A stretch of 64,000 nucleotides of DNA from Hemileia vastatrix (Eukaryota > Basidiomycota > Pucciniomycetes > Pucciniales > Zaghouaniaceae). The notes under the pieces are model-generated. The model made no database searches. It saw nothing but the letters and a program-made list of their open reading frames with translations, and was not told the origin of the DNA. Position 1 is the stretch's first letter. Each line of letters opens with the position of its first letter. Shown one piece after another: positions 1-11,265 of this stretch. The translations under genes were made by a program, and so were the position numbers. The stretch is taken from the NCBI GenBank assembly GCA_030280995.1, contig JASXTE010000011.1:23615317-23679316 (forward strand), given 5' to 3'.

Positions 1-1291
1 TAATTCCTTAGATTGTTTTCAAATTTATTCAACGGAAGATGAGGAGAAAAGGCCTTAAGCATGCTAGAACACATCATGCTTAAGTGTTGTTTCATACTGG
101 CATAATTCAGAATCAAGGTAGTTTCTAGGGGTTGACCAATCCCAATTGCAGTTTCATGAGGTGGGGTTCCAACTAAACAGAAGAATTGTATGAGAAATTG
201 TTCTCAGTTAAAGAAATTGGTTCTATTAATTTGCTACTTACAGATTGGGAGGTCATCAAATTTGTAAGCAGCCAGTATTTGGCTGTTAAAGAATTCTGAA
301 TGCATGTTGTAGGAGGATCAACCAGATAGAGGTATGGATTTTCATGATCATTCTCTAAACGGTGTTGAGAAGATGGATTAGAAGAAGAACAATCCTGTGG
401 CCTGTTTGAAGTAGCATGGCTGCTGTTGTTGTTGTTCATATTGTTGCTTGACACAGTTTGGTTGGATACTTGTGGAGGAGTGCCAGGTTGATTGTATGAT
501 GGACCAAGAGAAGGTGACCTGGAAGCTGATTGGGATCTTCCGGATAAAGATCTGGAAGAAATGGAACTTTCAGAGGATTAATTGGCTGGCAGAGGAGAGG
601 TGTAGTTAATTCTTATTGATTGAGAGGGAGATTTTTGTTTAGGAGAAGTGTTGGGTGCTCTAGTGCCTTCTTGAGGTCCTCTGGCAGGTCTTCTAGAAGT
701 TTTAGAGTTTTTGGAATTTTTTGATGAAGAAATTAGTGTGCCCATTTCTCTGGGACCACTAGTAGGTTGTTGCCTGGAGTTGTTGTTGTTTACTGGTAGA
801 TTTTGGCTTTTTTTTGGCTGAATTTGGAGGTTTTGAGCCTGATTTCTGCTTGCCAGAAAGGCAGGTGGGCTGCTCAGCCCAGGAGCTGATTTTGAAGCTT
901 TTTTAGCCAAATTTTCTGAGATAATTACTGCTTCTTGGGATGATTAAGCAGGTCTTTTGGAGAGAGTTCTGGGGATGGAGCGGCGTGAACTTCTTGATGG
1001 AGCTGAAGATAGAGAAGAGGAAGCAGGACCTTGTTTTGGGGATCTGGTAGGAGATCTAGATGTATATTTGTGTGAAGATGAAGGTGGTGGTATAGGATAA
1101 TCGGGGTCTCTTTCAAAATTTTTCTTTTTGGAGTTGCAAGAATCACAGGCCCTGTTGTAGAGTTTGGCTTCAGGAGTTGGAAGAGTGAAGGTGCAAGGTC
1201 TGCGCATGTGGATACACTGTTTGAAAGCAAAGTCCTTGGGAGCGGTGAAAAAAGGAATGTCTGATGGGTCATAAACTGTGCATCCATCCAT
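1..1291 (-). pseudogene. asORF2, copy E (antisense zinc-cluster gene, decayed)
   Basis: Two exons read leftwards: exon 1 1291-242, a 69-bp GT-AG intron 241-173, and exon 2 172 to beyond the window edge. The N-terminus reads KQCIHMRRPC, then 15 residues, then CDSCNSKKKNFERD, so two of the six family cysteines are already lost. A long Ser/Pro/Asn-rich tract follows, then the conserved block ENPYLYLVDPP. Exon 1 has in-frame stops near 942 and 578 and a one-base frameshift just before the donor. Exon 2 is open as far as it can be read (QPLETTL, then SMMCSSMLKAF). The role is unknown; DNA binding is inferred only from the cysteine/lysine cluster. Intron position and length are identical in copies A and D, which supports a real spliced gene. 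Confidence 0.75.
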
Positions 1292-1512
1292 AATCTGTGA
1301 TGATACAACAATGAAGAGAAAAGAGATAAAAGAAAAAATTTTATCAGTGATGTGTAGATAATGAAGAGAAAATGGATTTTCAGTAGGGCTGTTGCAGAGT
1401 ATTGTGCATGGTATTGGCTCTGTCTGTTTTATGCAAAGTGTGAAAAGTCCATTAAGAATTTAAACTGAACACTGTGGTCAATTCATCAAAACTTTAAACT
1501 GAAAAATGGTAT

Positions 1513-1867
1513 AGTCTCCAAAGACTATAAACAGAGGACGGTTTGATGTTTGAGTCCTTCAGGACTATAAACTGATGATGTGATGTTGGTGTAATTCTTG
1601 CAGAGGGCATTCAAAGGGGGAGTCTCTGAATTTATTTAAGGTAAGTTTGGGGGTTACTAATGAGCTGGTTTCTCTTTAGAACAGTTACACCAGATTTTTA
1701 GTTTATTTTATTTGGTCTTTAATGGTTTGATCTCTGGTTCTGTATTTATGATTTAGGTTTTTAGTCCCCCAAGACTATAAACTGAGGGTTTTTGAGTCCT
1801 CCAAGACTATAAAAAGAGTGCTATTAGTCTCCCATGACTTAAAACTGAGGATGAGTCCCCCAAGACT
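1513..1867 (-). promoter_or_regulatory. Six AGTC-N6-GACT inverted repeats upstream of asORF2
   Basis: Sites lie at 1513-1526, 1553-1566, 1763-1776, 1795-1808, 1826-1839 and 1854-1867. Each has the half-sites AGTC and GACT exactly six bases apart. The spacers differ (TCCAAA, CTTCAG, CCCCAA, CTCCAA, TCCCAT, CCCCAA). Most are followed by TATAAACTGA or TTTAAACTGA. A decayed GGGGTTACT...CAGTTACACC hairpin lies among them near 1649-1691. The cluster sits between asORF1 and asORF2, as in copies A, B and D. A role as operator or promoter is inference. Confidence 0.6.
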
Positions 1868-1891
1868 TTAAACTGAGGAGATTTTTTTATT

Positions 1892-2533
1892 TTAATCATA
1901 AGTCACAAATTTCAGGCAAGAATCAAGGGATGAAACAAAGTGTTCAGCATTAGTCTTGAACTGGTGGATGAGGTGTCTTCTTTTCTCAATTCCTGTGGAA
2001 ATTTGGAAGGAGTTGATTGGAAGTAGTTTGGAATGAGATATTTTTTTTGAGAAGAGTAATTTTGGAATTTGTCCTTGATGGTGGGCAATTGATCATGTGG
2101 TGGTGTACCAATGGTTCCCACATTGTCATCATTACTGTCTGGATGGGAATGAACCGGAAATTCATCAGCTTAAATTTCAGTATGGAGAAGCATTGGATTT
2201 ACCATAAGAAGGACCAGGTATGGTATAGCTAGTTGTTGTGGTGGTGTTGGCACTCTTTTTGGAAGGGTTCTACTTGTTGATTAATCTGGGTATCAAGATG
2301 GAAGGCCTAGATATTTTGGTTTTTCTGAAAGATGTACCAGGTTGAGGGGGAGGTGAATCTGTTGCAGATGATAATGGACCAGGTCTGGAGCAAGATTTCT
2401 TTCTTGAATAGCAGGCATCAAAAACTGTTCTGTATGGATGAATTGGTGGTAATATGGTACAGATTAGGTTATGGTCAATACAGTATTGACAGGGACCCAT
2501 TTCAGAGATGGGTTTTGAAAATTGTGTCAACAT
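1892..2533 (-). pseudogene. asORF1, copy E (antisense zinc-cluster gene, decayed)
   Basis: Exon 1 2533-2203 (331 nt), intron 2202-2154 (49 bp, donor GTAAAT, acceptor decayed from AG to GG), exon 2 from 2153 leftwards. The start is the Met of MLTQFSKPISEMGPC, conserved with copy B. The cluster reads CQYC-IDHNLI-C-12 residues-F-DAC-YSRKKS-C: the fourth cysteine is replaced by Phe. This is otherwise the CX2CX6CX12CX2CX6C spacing of fungal Zn2Cys6 clusters. A Ser/Pro-rich stretch and a basic block (SRPSILIPRLINK) follow. Exon 2 holds the conserved PTIKDKFQ and SSQ(Q/K)K segments and shares a one-base deletion with copy B that shifts the last 25 codons. No enzymatic domain is visible. Confidence 0.7.
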
Positions 2534-2570
2534 GGTAGTTTTGGTGAAGGAGAATGGAGAAATTCCCAAT

Positions 2571-2581
2571 TGTAGGAAGGA
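2571..2581 (+). other. Polypurine tract of copy E
   Basis: The sequence TGTAGGAAGGA directly abuts the LTR start TGTGG. In copies A, B and C the matching spot reads AAAGGAGGA, GAGGGAGGA and GGAGGGAGGA on the element sense strand. This is where a plus-strand primer is expected in LTR retrotransposons, and it shows that the antisense genes lie inside the element. Confidence 0.6.
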
Positions 2582-3686
2582 TGTGGTCTTCTAACATTAA
2601 CAGAGGCCTTTGTTTGTCAGTTTGGCGCTGTCTTGATATGTCTTAAATGACATTGGTTGAATAATTGGTTGTTTTTCTAGTTTTATTCAGTGAATATTGA
2701 GACTATGGGTATGTGGGTTTTACCATTGAATAGACCCGTTCTTTCTCTATATTTTTTTTCCTTTTGACATTTTTCATATTCTAAGTTTTAAGGGGTCATT
2801 TGCTCACTTTTCATTTCTAAAAGATAGCTGTTCAATTTTGTTTTTTGTGTTTTACGGGCTAACCTTAAGTCTTAGAGTTAAGTGCTTAATACCATTAAGT
2901 AAAGCTAATTTGGCTCTATATTTTATGTCACAATTTTTTCATAGCTTAATTTTGTGTTTTAAGGGTTTTAGTAGTTGTTGTGGGTTTTTCTAAGTATTTT
3001 GGGCTTTATTGGAGGTTTTTGGTGGCTTTCTGGCTTCAGGGATGTCTGGCCTCTTCTGGGTGGGCTGCAGGCATCAGTCTGGCCGCCCACCTTTGTTATA
3101 GAAGGCCGGAAAGTGCTCTTAGAGGGTTTTTATTAAATTTTGCTGCCAAAAGCGCAGAATTTGTTGCTGTGCATGGATTTTTTAGATGGTGGTCCGTGTG
3201 TACATACAAAATAAGACAGTTTGGGGTGACCTTAAGTATCTTTAAACCATCTGGTAATTATATCATTGTTTCTTACTCGGTTTTAATTTTTTTTTTCCCA
3301 CAATTGGCTGTGTTTGTTTCAAGGTTAGTTCTTCATTTAACACAACTTTGGAAACTTATTTCTCTGGTGTAGCTTTGCAACCTGCATCAAGTATTATTGC
3401 TGTTTTTTGTGCAACAAGAGCACAGTGTTTTGGTTTTCTGGTGTAGATCTTTCTGCATTTCAGTTTTCTGGTTTTTTTGTTCTCAGTGGTCTGCTATTCG
3501 CTACTGTCTTGAGTTGTTAAGCAGTCAAGAAGTGTGTTGAAAGGAGTATAGTACCAGTCTCTAATTTGTTGTAGCAAATAAATCTCACCTTGTATTTTCT
3601 CAAAGGGAGAGGGGGTTTTCTCTCCAGTTTTACTCCAACTCCCTTAGTTAAGGCCTATAGCTAGTGCTATATGATTGTTTAAAACA
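2582..3686 (+). repeat. LTR of copy E
   Basis: Starts TGTGGTCTTC and ends near the conserved block GGCCTATAGCTAGTGCTATA. It matches the other LTRs of the family (about 1080-1100 bp) over its whole length, with many substitutions. It holds two GC-rich patches (near 3040-3110) shared by all LTRs. A plus-strand open frame here (2980-3372) is an LTR artefact. Confidence 0.85.
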
Positions 3687-5221
3687 TTTGGTTGTGAAAA
3701 AAAATTGTGCCAAAAGTCCTGATTTGAGGTAAGAACTGACACCCATTTTTGAAATAAGTTACTTTTTTTCAAAACTTAAGTGCTGATTTGCTTTGAAATT
3801 CACAAATAATTTAAGTTAAGATAATCCAGAACTGACACCCTCTATTATAGATATTAGGAAGGGAGGGGAATTATAGTCTTTTACCATTCCTTAGTTATTA
3901 TTTTCAACATTTTTAAAATATTACAGCCTTATATTTTCATAGCACTTCTACACATCATTACACTAAGAATTATATGCTCAGTCTTTTGATAATATCATTC
4001 TCCTCATTCTCTATATATCTGTATGTCAAAACAAAGTCCAATATTACTGAAAATATATAATTTTACATTACTTTTCTAGGAAGACAGGGGATTGGTTCAC
4101 TTTATCCAATTCTTCCAGGTTCTTCTTACAGAAAGGTAAATGCAAGAGCTTTTCTACATTGTATTCCTGCAAAATTATGAAAAACAGAAATATAAGTAAA
4201 ATACACCTGTAAAATAACTAAAAAACCCTTAAAATTACAAAAAATATTTTAAACACTTAAATATTTTAAAATTTCATCAAGACATAAAAGATAAAGAAAA
4301 ATCAGAACTATCATCTAATTCTATGAAATTAAAACCAAATACTAAGTCTGGCCAATAAAATAAAAAAACCTTAAAATCAACAGTTAGAGCAAAAATGACA
4401 GATGCCCAATAGAGCCATCTAAACTGAGAATACCAAAAACATCATAAATAAATTAAATATAAAGAAACACTAGGGATATTTTATAGTAAAATCTAAGTCC
4501 CCAAGATCTAGGTATCTAGTCCAGGAATCCAGAACCCCCCCCCCACAAAAAAAAGGAGAAGATACAATTTTGAAGACACCAAATACTCCCAACATTCAAG
4601 AAAAATTCCAGAAAAACTTGGAAAGATTCAAACTTGAGAAATTAAAAGGCTATCAAATGTTAGGACTCCCTCCTCAACAAGAAGAAAACACACAACTCCC
4701 TAAAACAACCTAAAATATAGTAACCACAGCCTATCCAGTTCTGAAACACAAAATTTTGGCTACTATCATCCTTTGGAAGTATGATATAACTAATTGACAA
4801 CCAACTATTGAAAGAATTTTTTCTTATATAGAAGCTGAGTTCAATAGTTTCAAACACCCAAAACTTCCAACTCATCATCAGGAACTGTTTTCTTTGTGGA
4901 CATTAAAATTAAACACCTACTCACTAAGGGAAAAAATAATCCTCCTGATCCCCACTTAGAAGGAATATGGTTTCAAATTCACCCTGAAAAATAGGAGAAA
5001 TTCTCAAAAAAAAGAGAATGAAAATGACCAACAAAAAAAGTATTTAGTCTTCTTCACTGAAATTTTTTGTAATCATGAAATACTAGAAAGTGGAGCTTTT
5101 TTTTCTATCTTTAATAATATGGAAAAATTTGAGGACTTCTACCCTTCAAGAATAAAATTATCAATGGAATATAGGGAGGAACTCAATTCACTTGAACATG
5201 GAAGAGTTTTTCTTTTACTCA
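3687..5221. other. AT-rich stretch without a supportable gene
   Basis: I see no coding frame I can defend. A direct repeat GAACTGACACCC occurs near 3731 and 3830, and its inverted counterpart GGGTATCAGTTC is at 8081-8092. A short block near 4270 (TTTCATCAAGACATAAAA) resembles the family LTR in minus orientation and may be an eroded LTR scrap. A 10-base C run lies near 4535. Confidence 0.4.
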
Positions 5222-5993
5222 TCTTCTAGACAAAAATTCATTATTGACAACACTCATTATGTTCCCTATTTTAAGTTAACCATTATCTCAGTAGTAAGTC
5301 TTCTTTAAACTGGTTGTTTTTTATATAATAATGATTGAAGTTTCAAAATTCAATTCCCAAGAAAAACTTTCATTGACTGTTCTGTAAATGATATCATCTT
5401 TACTTTTACATTATCTAAAAATATTTTTTGTAGTGTATTAAATCATCTGTAACACAAATCAAACAGCTTGGAACTTCTGAAACATATTAATGGGCACCCC
5501 AAAAATAAAATCATATCTAAGTTATATCCATGTTTGAAATTTTCTCTCTTTGGGTGTAGAGCTTTTACCTTAGCCAGATCACAATACTACCCTATATGGG
5601 CACTTTTACATCTATTAAAAATCAAAATGATGTCAATCAAAAGTACTTCTTTTGTCCCATTACTCCTGATTCAAATGGAGGGAAAACTTATTTTTATCAA
5701 ATTGTGGATAAATATTCTTACTATTGACACACCTGCTTTCTACAAGTCAAATATTAAACTCTGTATAAGCTCAAAGAATATATGAATTTAGTTGAAGCTT
5801 GGTCAGATTTTTTAAATTAAATATTTATTTTTGAAAAACGGAGGTGAATTAATCAATAACTCATTCCAAAATCAGCTTTGTGATAAGGGTATATGTCAGC
5901 CTAGAATCCTGGGGTTGGCTAATAGAGTTATCCAATTATTTTGTAAGATTATAACTCTTAGTCCAATGTACTTTTAACGGAAATGATTGCTAC
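5222..5993 (+). pseudogene. Ty1/copia pol relic (protease end, pre-integrase, integrase core)
   Basis: Read across three frames, the stretch gives a Ty1/copia order. THYVPYFKLTIISVVSLL resembles the end of the copia protease region. HINGHPKNKIISKLYP (5482-5529) resembles the GHP pre-integrase block, and CRAFTLARSQYYP (about 5557-5595) a zinc-site remnant whose second Cys is now Phe. After a frameshift come PITPDSNGGKTYFYQIVDKY, with the first catalytic Asp of the integrase, and KNGGELINNSFQNQL, matching the second catalytic block with the Asp replaced by Asn. Several stops and shifts show it is long dead. I find no matching LTRs or RT. Family assignment is from motif memory. Confidence 0.7.
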
Positions 5994-6127
5994 AAATACC
6001 TACTTTTACACAAACAAATAGACCCTAATAATTTATATGAACTGTACTACAGATAAGATGTAAGTAGGAATATCTTATTCCTCACTCGTTCCAACTTTAC
6101 CTGTTTGAACACTCAGTAACATAATAT

Positions 6128-6322
6128 GGGGTATCAAATTTTGAAATTTTCATCTCAAAATATTTCTTTTTTCCACCAAATCAAGCATAATTATTTTTTG
6201 AAATATGCCGTATTTTGCACCAAAGACACCTTTTTACAGAGAATTAATTACAAGTTGGTGGCTTTATTTTTGTGTTGTAAAATACCTTTTTAATAATTAT
6301 AAATTTCTAACTTTGATACCCC
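6128..6322. repeat. Candidate short inverted-repeat element (MITE-like)
   Basis: Left end GGGGTATCAAATTTTGAAAT faces right end, read on the minus strand, GGGGTATCAAAGTTAGAAAT: about 19 of 21 positions match, with 195 bp between the outer edges. No clear target duplication is visible, because the right end runs into extra C residues. The end motif resembles GGGGGTATCAGTTCTG at 8078, left of the Harbinger relic, so it may be a non-autonomous relative. Confidence 0.35.
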
Positions 6323-8342
6323 CCAAATCCTAATAACAATATTAAGTAATGTTTTGGTAAAAGCTGTAAAATTATAACTATAAAATTGTTAAGAAAGATT
6401 CAAAATCCATCCAATAATGACACTTAACAATATAAGATGTTAGATGTTGTTCTATATTCAGATTAAGATAAATAAAACCCACTTTATATATCCAAGAGAT
6501 GGATATTTTTTTACTTTAAGTATTTAAATGCTATTGGCTGGTTCAAATATTGAAAATTTGACTAAAATATGGCTTATTTCTGCTGAAAAGAGTCCCTATG
6601 TACAGTAAAATACTCCTTTTCTTTCCCCACTGTGCTTTTGAGATCTCAAGTGCTATGATCCCTACTATCTGGCTTTAAGACCCCCCAGATGTAGTATACC
6701 AGCAGGTGTCCCAAGGCTGTGGAAACTAATTCTTCCCATACCTACTCAGGATTAGTTTAGTAAAAAGCACTACTATCTCATGAACTATTCTCTTACAAAA
6801 CTCTTATTAGAGATACAAAAACTTTACAATAACCTAATAGACATGTAATTTGAGATAAAATAAAGTTACTGTAACCTACTAGAAATGTGATTTGAGATAA
6901 GTTAAAGTGATAAAAGTATTATATAGGAGAAATGGAGATAAAAAGAATTTAAAAAAATGAAAAGATACTGGATATATTTGTAGTTCTAGAGAGAAAGGAA
7001 ATATAAAGAGCTTTTTTAATTTACAGATAAACCAAGAGGCAGATAAATTAGAAAATAGTTTGTATTATTTTATATTTATTTAAAAAATATACTGCTTTTA
7101 AAGTGTCTTAAATATTTCAAAATCCATCAAATATAACTTAGAATAATTTTAAACAACTTAACTTTCAACCAGATAAGATAAATAACTATTTGTATGAGAA
7201 AAAAAGGTGATAAAAAGTTTGATAAGTAAAATATAAGATATTAGAAAAATAAATCCATAGAAGCCTTTTTAAAGCACCACTTATATTTATCAAAGTGTTA
7301 CAGGAATTAATTTGATTAATCCAGTAGTGGAGGGAAGAATACAGCTATCCTTTAAAATATTCAGTTGTCATGTATCCTTTATCCAAGAAGGAGTTGTGAA
7401 GTTATTAAGCCAATCTGTTACAGGTGTCTTCCTTTGAGATCCTGTAATTCAAGAACAAAAATTTTTATATCACAAAGCTTAATTTCAAACTATTTATTTT
7501 TATTAAAAGTATTAAAGTATTTCATTTGTTTTTTTATCTTAGAATTTTTTATGATCTGTTTAATAATATACCAATTTTTTTATAATATTATTATTTTATT
7601 ATAATTTCTCAAAAATATCTTCTAACAACTGTCTGTTGGTGTTTCAGCGGAACCTTCCAGATGAAAGTATACTTCCCTTACATACTGCCCCATTTTCTGC
7701 CCGAGAAACCCCTATTTTGGAAAGGGAAAATTCATCTATAATGGAAAAGTCTATATGCCTCCTCATTGAATCTGAAGTTGACTCACACAGGTTAGGCAAA
7801 TTTTTAAATATGGCTATCCTCTTACTCAGAATACTCCCTTTCTCCTCTGTTAACTACTTAAATAATCCCTTATGACAGTGGCATGGCTCAAGCTGTGAAA
7901 TCCAAAATTATCTATATCCTTTTTAACACAACATAGTATACTATCAAAAAATCATCTTTCAGAAGGGATATTTTTATGGAAGTGGTGTGGAGGGTTTCTT
8001 TTTTGCATATTTTGAGGAACATTTTAACTATAAAATTAACTTACCTTTAACCTATTATATCATTATTACTTAAAATAGGGGGTATCAGTTCTGAAAAATA
8101 TGCACTTATCTAAGTAAATATTTCCAAAACACACTAGCCCCAAACTGGTGAATTTCAAAAGGAAAATAATTTACTTATTTCACTTAAATCCACACTTTCT
8201 CAACCAAAAGTTCTAATTTCACCTTAAAGTCCCATTTCACTGATTTATCAGAATCATCCTATTAATATGCAGCACTCTGAAGCATAAAACTTTATAGCTC
8301 AAGAAATCTTACATCATTTACATTTTTTTCCATATAAGACTA
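6323..8342. other. AT-rich stretch; one exon-like segment
   Basis: Mostly featureless A+T-rich sequence with a slightly GC-richer patch at 6640-6740. The segment 7648-7790 is exon-like. It is preceded by a pyrimidine-rich tract ending TTTCAG and followed by GTTAGG, and it is open in one frame (including NLPDESILPLH, SARETPILEREN, LIESEVDSHR). I do not recognise the peptide and found no partner exons. Confidence 0.3.
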
Positions 8343-9185
8343 ATGCCTTCCTCACTCTCAAATATTGATAAATTACATCAAGCAATAAATTTCATAGCTC
8401 TTGATCTGCTCTTGGACTCTGATTGCAATTATGATATTGATCTTAATAAAGGTTTTTTTATCAAAAATGGCCAGGAAATGTTACCTTCTTCCCAGGAAGC
8501 CTCAAGTACTTCATAGCCCTAAGTACACCATACAAACACTTCTTAACCTATCTAAGCCCAGATTTAGAAAGTTTTTCAGAACTTCTCAAGAATTTTTCCT
8601 GTATTTTTTTGAGCTTATCCAGGTTCATTTTGTCTTTCAAAATAATTCTCAAAAACCGCAATGTGATCCTTCAATTGAATTTGACATAACACTATATCTT
8701 TTGAGTTGCAATGGTAACAGAGATTCTTTGAAATTTTATGAAAATGTGTTTGATTCAGGGTATGGCTCTGTTAACACTTATATAAAAAAACATCACTGCT
8801 ATCAACTCATTGTAATCTGAAATTCTCAACTGTCCAACTAAAGAATTGTGACTTGAATCATCTCACATTATGCAAGCACGAGGTTTCCCAGGATGTATTA
8901 GTTATTTTGATGGAACAACTATCCTGTTGAGTAAGAAAACTGCCCAAGTTTAAAGTATCTTGATTGAGCTAAAGTAAATCACATTGTTTATGGTGCCATT
9001 GACAAAAATCACATGTTGAACTCAATCTTTGTACTCCTGTGTTACTAAAAAATAGTAATTAGACCTTTCAAATTCAGTACAAGGAATGCAGTATCCTCTT
9101 GTGAGCCTATATTCCTCTGTACAGTACTTTTTTGATTAGATAATGATGCTGGCAGAGACATCATATAGTGCAACTATAAAGGACT
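8343..9185 (+). pseudogene. PIF/Harbinger-type (DDE_Tnp_4-like) transposase relic
   Basis: An N-terminal frame from the ATG at 8343 (MPSSLSNIDKLHQAINFIAL) runs to a stop near 8512. The next frame (about 8490-8820) carries FRKFFRTSQEFFLYFFELI, then LYLLSCNGNRDSL and DSGYGSVNTYIKK. This resembles the helix-turn-helix half of HARBI1/PIF transposases. After another break, GFPGCISYFDGTTILLSKK holds the first catalytic Asp (8909-8911) in its usual GFPGCI-x-x-DGT setting. The later Asp and Glu blocks are not recognisable. Frameshifts and stops make it non-functional. The motif GGGGGTATCAGTTCTG at 8078 may be its left end; no matching right end was found. Confidence 0.65.
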
Positions 9186-10399
9186 AAGTAAAATATTTGG
9201 TTTTTGGTAGAAATTAGAATTAGGTTTTCTTGAAATTTTAATCAAAAGTTAATCATTTTTTATATTCCACACTTAAATTTTTTTTACCATCTTATTAATT
9301 TGACCTATTTATTTTGGTGCACTTAGTGTGTTTAGAGCTATTTATTCTTTTGTACTATCATTTTTTAAAAGAAGTTAAATATTTAAATGCAAGTCTTCAT
9401 GCAAGCAAATGTATAAAACATGTATCTTTATTCTTAAAAGAAAGGTTGTGATAAATTTTTTTATTTTAATCTGTTCATCTTTTCATTTCAAATTTTTTTA
9501 TATGTGTATAAAATTTATTTTCCAACCAAATTACAAAAAAAAGGCAATACCCTCCCATGCAATTTAATATGGGAGGGGATCAGGAATACCAAATTTTAAA
9601 TTTCATTTCATAAATTGATAAGTAAACCAATAAAATAACATAATTAACAAACTAAAATTAAAGGCATTCAGAATACAACCTGTTAATGAGTTCTGATATA
9701 GCCAAGGTCAAAGAATACATTTGACATGGAATTTCATTTTGAACTCATTCAAATGATACATCCTTTAAATGATTTCCTTTATAAATCAGAAAGGCCTAAT
9801 GGCCCACTACTTAAAGTTGATGATTATCTTCAATGATTAATTTGTTATAAATTTATGAAAAGAATATGAATCTTTGGAAATCCTTTATTTACCATATTTA
9901 GCCTCCCTTCCTAATGATTTAAATTTCATTGAAACTTCACACCTCACTTTTATTCACCTTATTTACCAAAGTTTTCTTGATCTTGAAGTAACAATGAAAA
10001 TGAGTGAACCTTTTACAAGATTGTAATACAGGAGGGGCTTGAGTTTTTTGATTGTTATCTCTACAAAAATTCAGATTTTCTAGATATCCAAAGTATTCTT
10101 GACAGAAATTTTTCTCTCAAATTAATTTAAATTTTTTATATGATACTCTCTAATCCTCAGAAGTGGTTGATATTTCATTTGAAAGATTTTGTGATTCATT
10201 CAAAGATTCAATTGAAGAAAGAGATGAGAGTAAAGAAGATGGCATGTTTTTTTGAAGAGTTATTTAAGAAAGGAATTCAAGGATGAGAGACATTAAGAGG
10301 AGATAATAAAATGTTTCTGAAGAGAAAAGTAGGAATAAAAAGAAAAAAAGGTTGATAAAATTCTTGGAAACTTCATAAAATTTTTTTAATCAATTTCTT
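9186..10399. other. AT-rich stretch with a hairpin and possible minus-strand coding relic
   Basis: An inverted repeat CCCTCCCAT / ATGGGAGGG (9550-9577, 10-base loop) is the only clear structure. On the minus strand, an ATG near 10242 opens MPSSLLSSLSSIESLNESQ, and scattered protein-like segments follow down to about 9700. Harbinger elements usually carry a second gene, so this could be its remnant, but no domain is recognisable. Confidence 0.3.
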
Positions 10400-10820
10400 A
10401 GGCCAAAAAAAAAACTCACCAAAAATGCTCAAAAACAGGCAAGCAATGTCTGTTTCTGTCTCCAAATTAATTTGGTAATAAAATACATAAAAAATCATAA
10501 GAAAAATCTTTGTAAATCTCTCAGAAACATTTCTTAGACATTTAAACAAAAAGAACAAAAAAAAACTCACAAAAAATTATAAAAACAGGCAGGCAACATC
10601 CTGGAACAGTTTCCAAAGCCATTTCATAAGAAAAAACTTAAAAAATATTATAAAATGCTTTAAAAATGTCTTTGAAATGTTTTTGATATTTATAGAAACA
10701 CAATAAACTCACCAAAAATGCTCCAAAACAGGTAAGCAATTTCCTGGCATTGTTTAAAAAGGGATTTTGTAAAAAAAAGAATATAAAAAACATTTGGAAA
10801 TGCTTCAGAAATGTCTTGAA
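10400..10820. repeat. Degenerate tandem repeat of about 150 bp, three copies
   Basis: The motif AACTCACCAAAAATGCTCAA with following AACAGGCAAGCAA recurs near 10412, 10563 and 10708 (spacing about 151 and 145 bp), each followed by a similar A-rich tail. It directly abuts the old LTR fragment at 10826. No function is suggested by the sequence. Confidence 0.5.
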
Positions 10821-10825
10821 GATGT

Positions 10826-11265
10826 TGCAGAAAATCCTATAGTACTAGCAATAGGCCTTGATTAAGGGAGTTGGAGAAAAACATGAGAGAAAAACCCCTG
10901 TGACTTGAGAATTCCCAGGTGAGATTAAGTTGCTACAGCAAATTGAAGACTGTTACAATACGCCTTCAAAAACACTTCTCTACTGCTTAACAAGTCAGAA
11001 AAGTAGCCCAGATTACTACAAAATGAAACAAAATACAAAATGCAGAGAAAATCCACATCAGAAACCAGAGACACAGTGACCTTGTTTCAAAGAAAAAAGA
11101 TATAGTACATGATACAGGTTGTAAAGATACACCAGAAAAAATAGTTACAAGAATTGAGTTAAATGAAGAGCTCATCTTCAAAGAAACACAGCCAATGGTG
11201 GGCAAAAAAAGGGAAAAGATAAGTAAGAGAACAGTGATATAATTACTAGATGGTTTTAAGATAAA
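10826..11265 (-). repeat. Old LTR fragment of the Ty3/gypsy family
   Basis: Starts TGCAGAAAATCCTATAGTAC and stays alignable with the minus-oriented family LTRs for about 440 bp (CCTTGATTAAGGGAGTTGG, then CACAGCCAATGGTGGGC), after which similarity fades. It is clearly more diverged than the other LTR copies. It may be a truncated solo LTR. The eight bases before it (GAAGATGT) are the same as those before the LTR at 13719. Confidence 0.7.

Larger units (their letters stand above)
1..3686 (+). mobile_element. Ty3/gypsy copy E, 3' part with 3' LTR
   Basis: This is the 3' end of a plus-oriented copy of the LTR retrotransposon family that fills the window. It holds, left to right, the antisense genes asORF2 and asORF1 (both minus strand), a short purine tract and the 3' LTR. 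The gag-pol part would lie left of the window. The assignment rests on copy A, where the same modules sit in the same order inside a complete element. The outer right boundary is approximate because the LTR end is degraded (a TTTAAAACA-like end instead of TCTACA). Confidence 0.85.

Noticed and set aside
2980..3372. 130-codon plus-strand frame in the LTR of copy E
   Set aside because: It lies wholly in the LTR; the other LTR copies have stops in the same frame.
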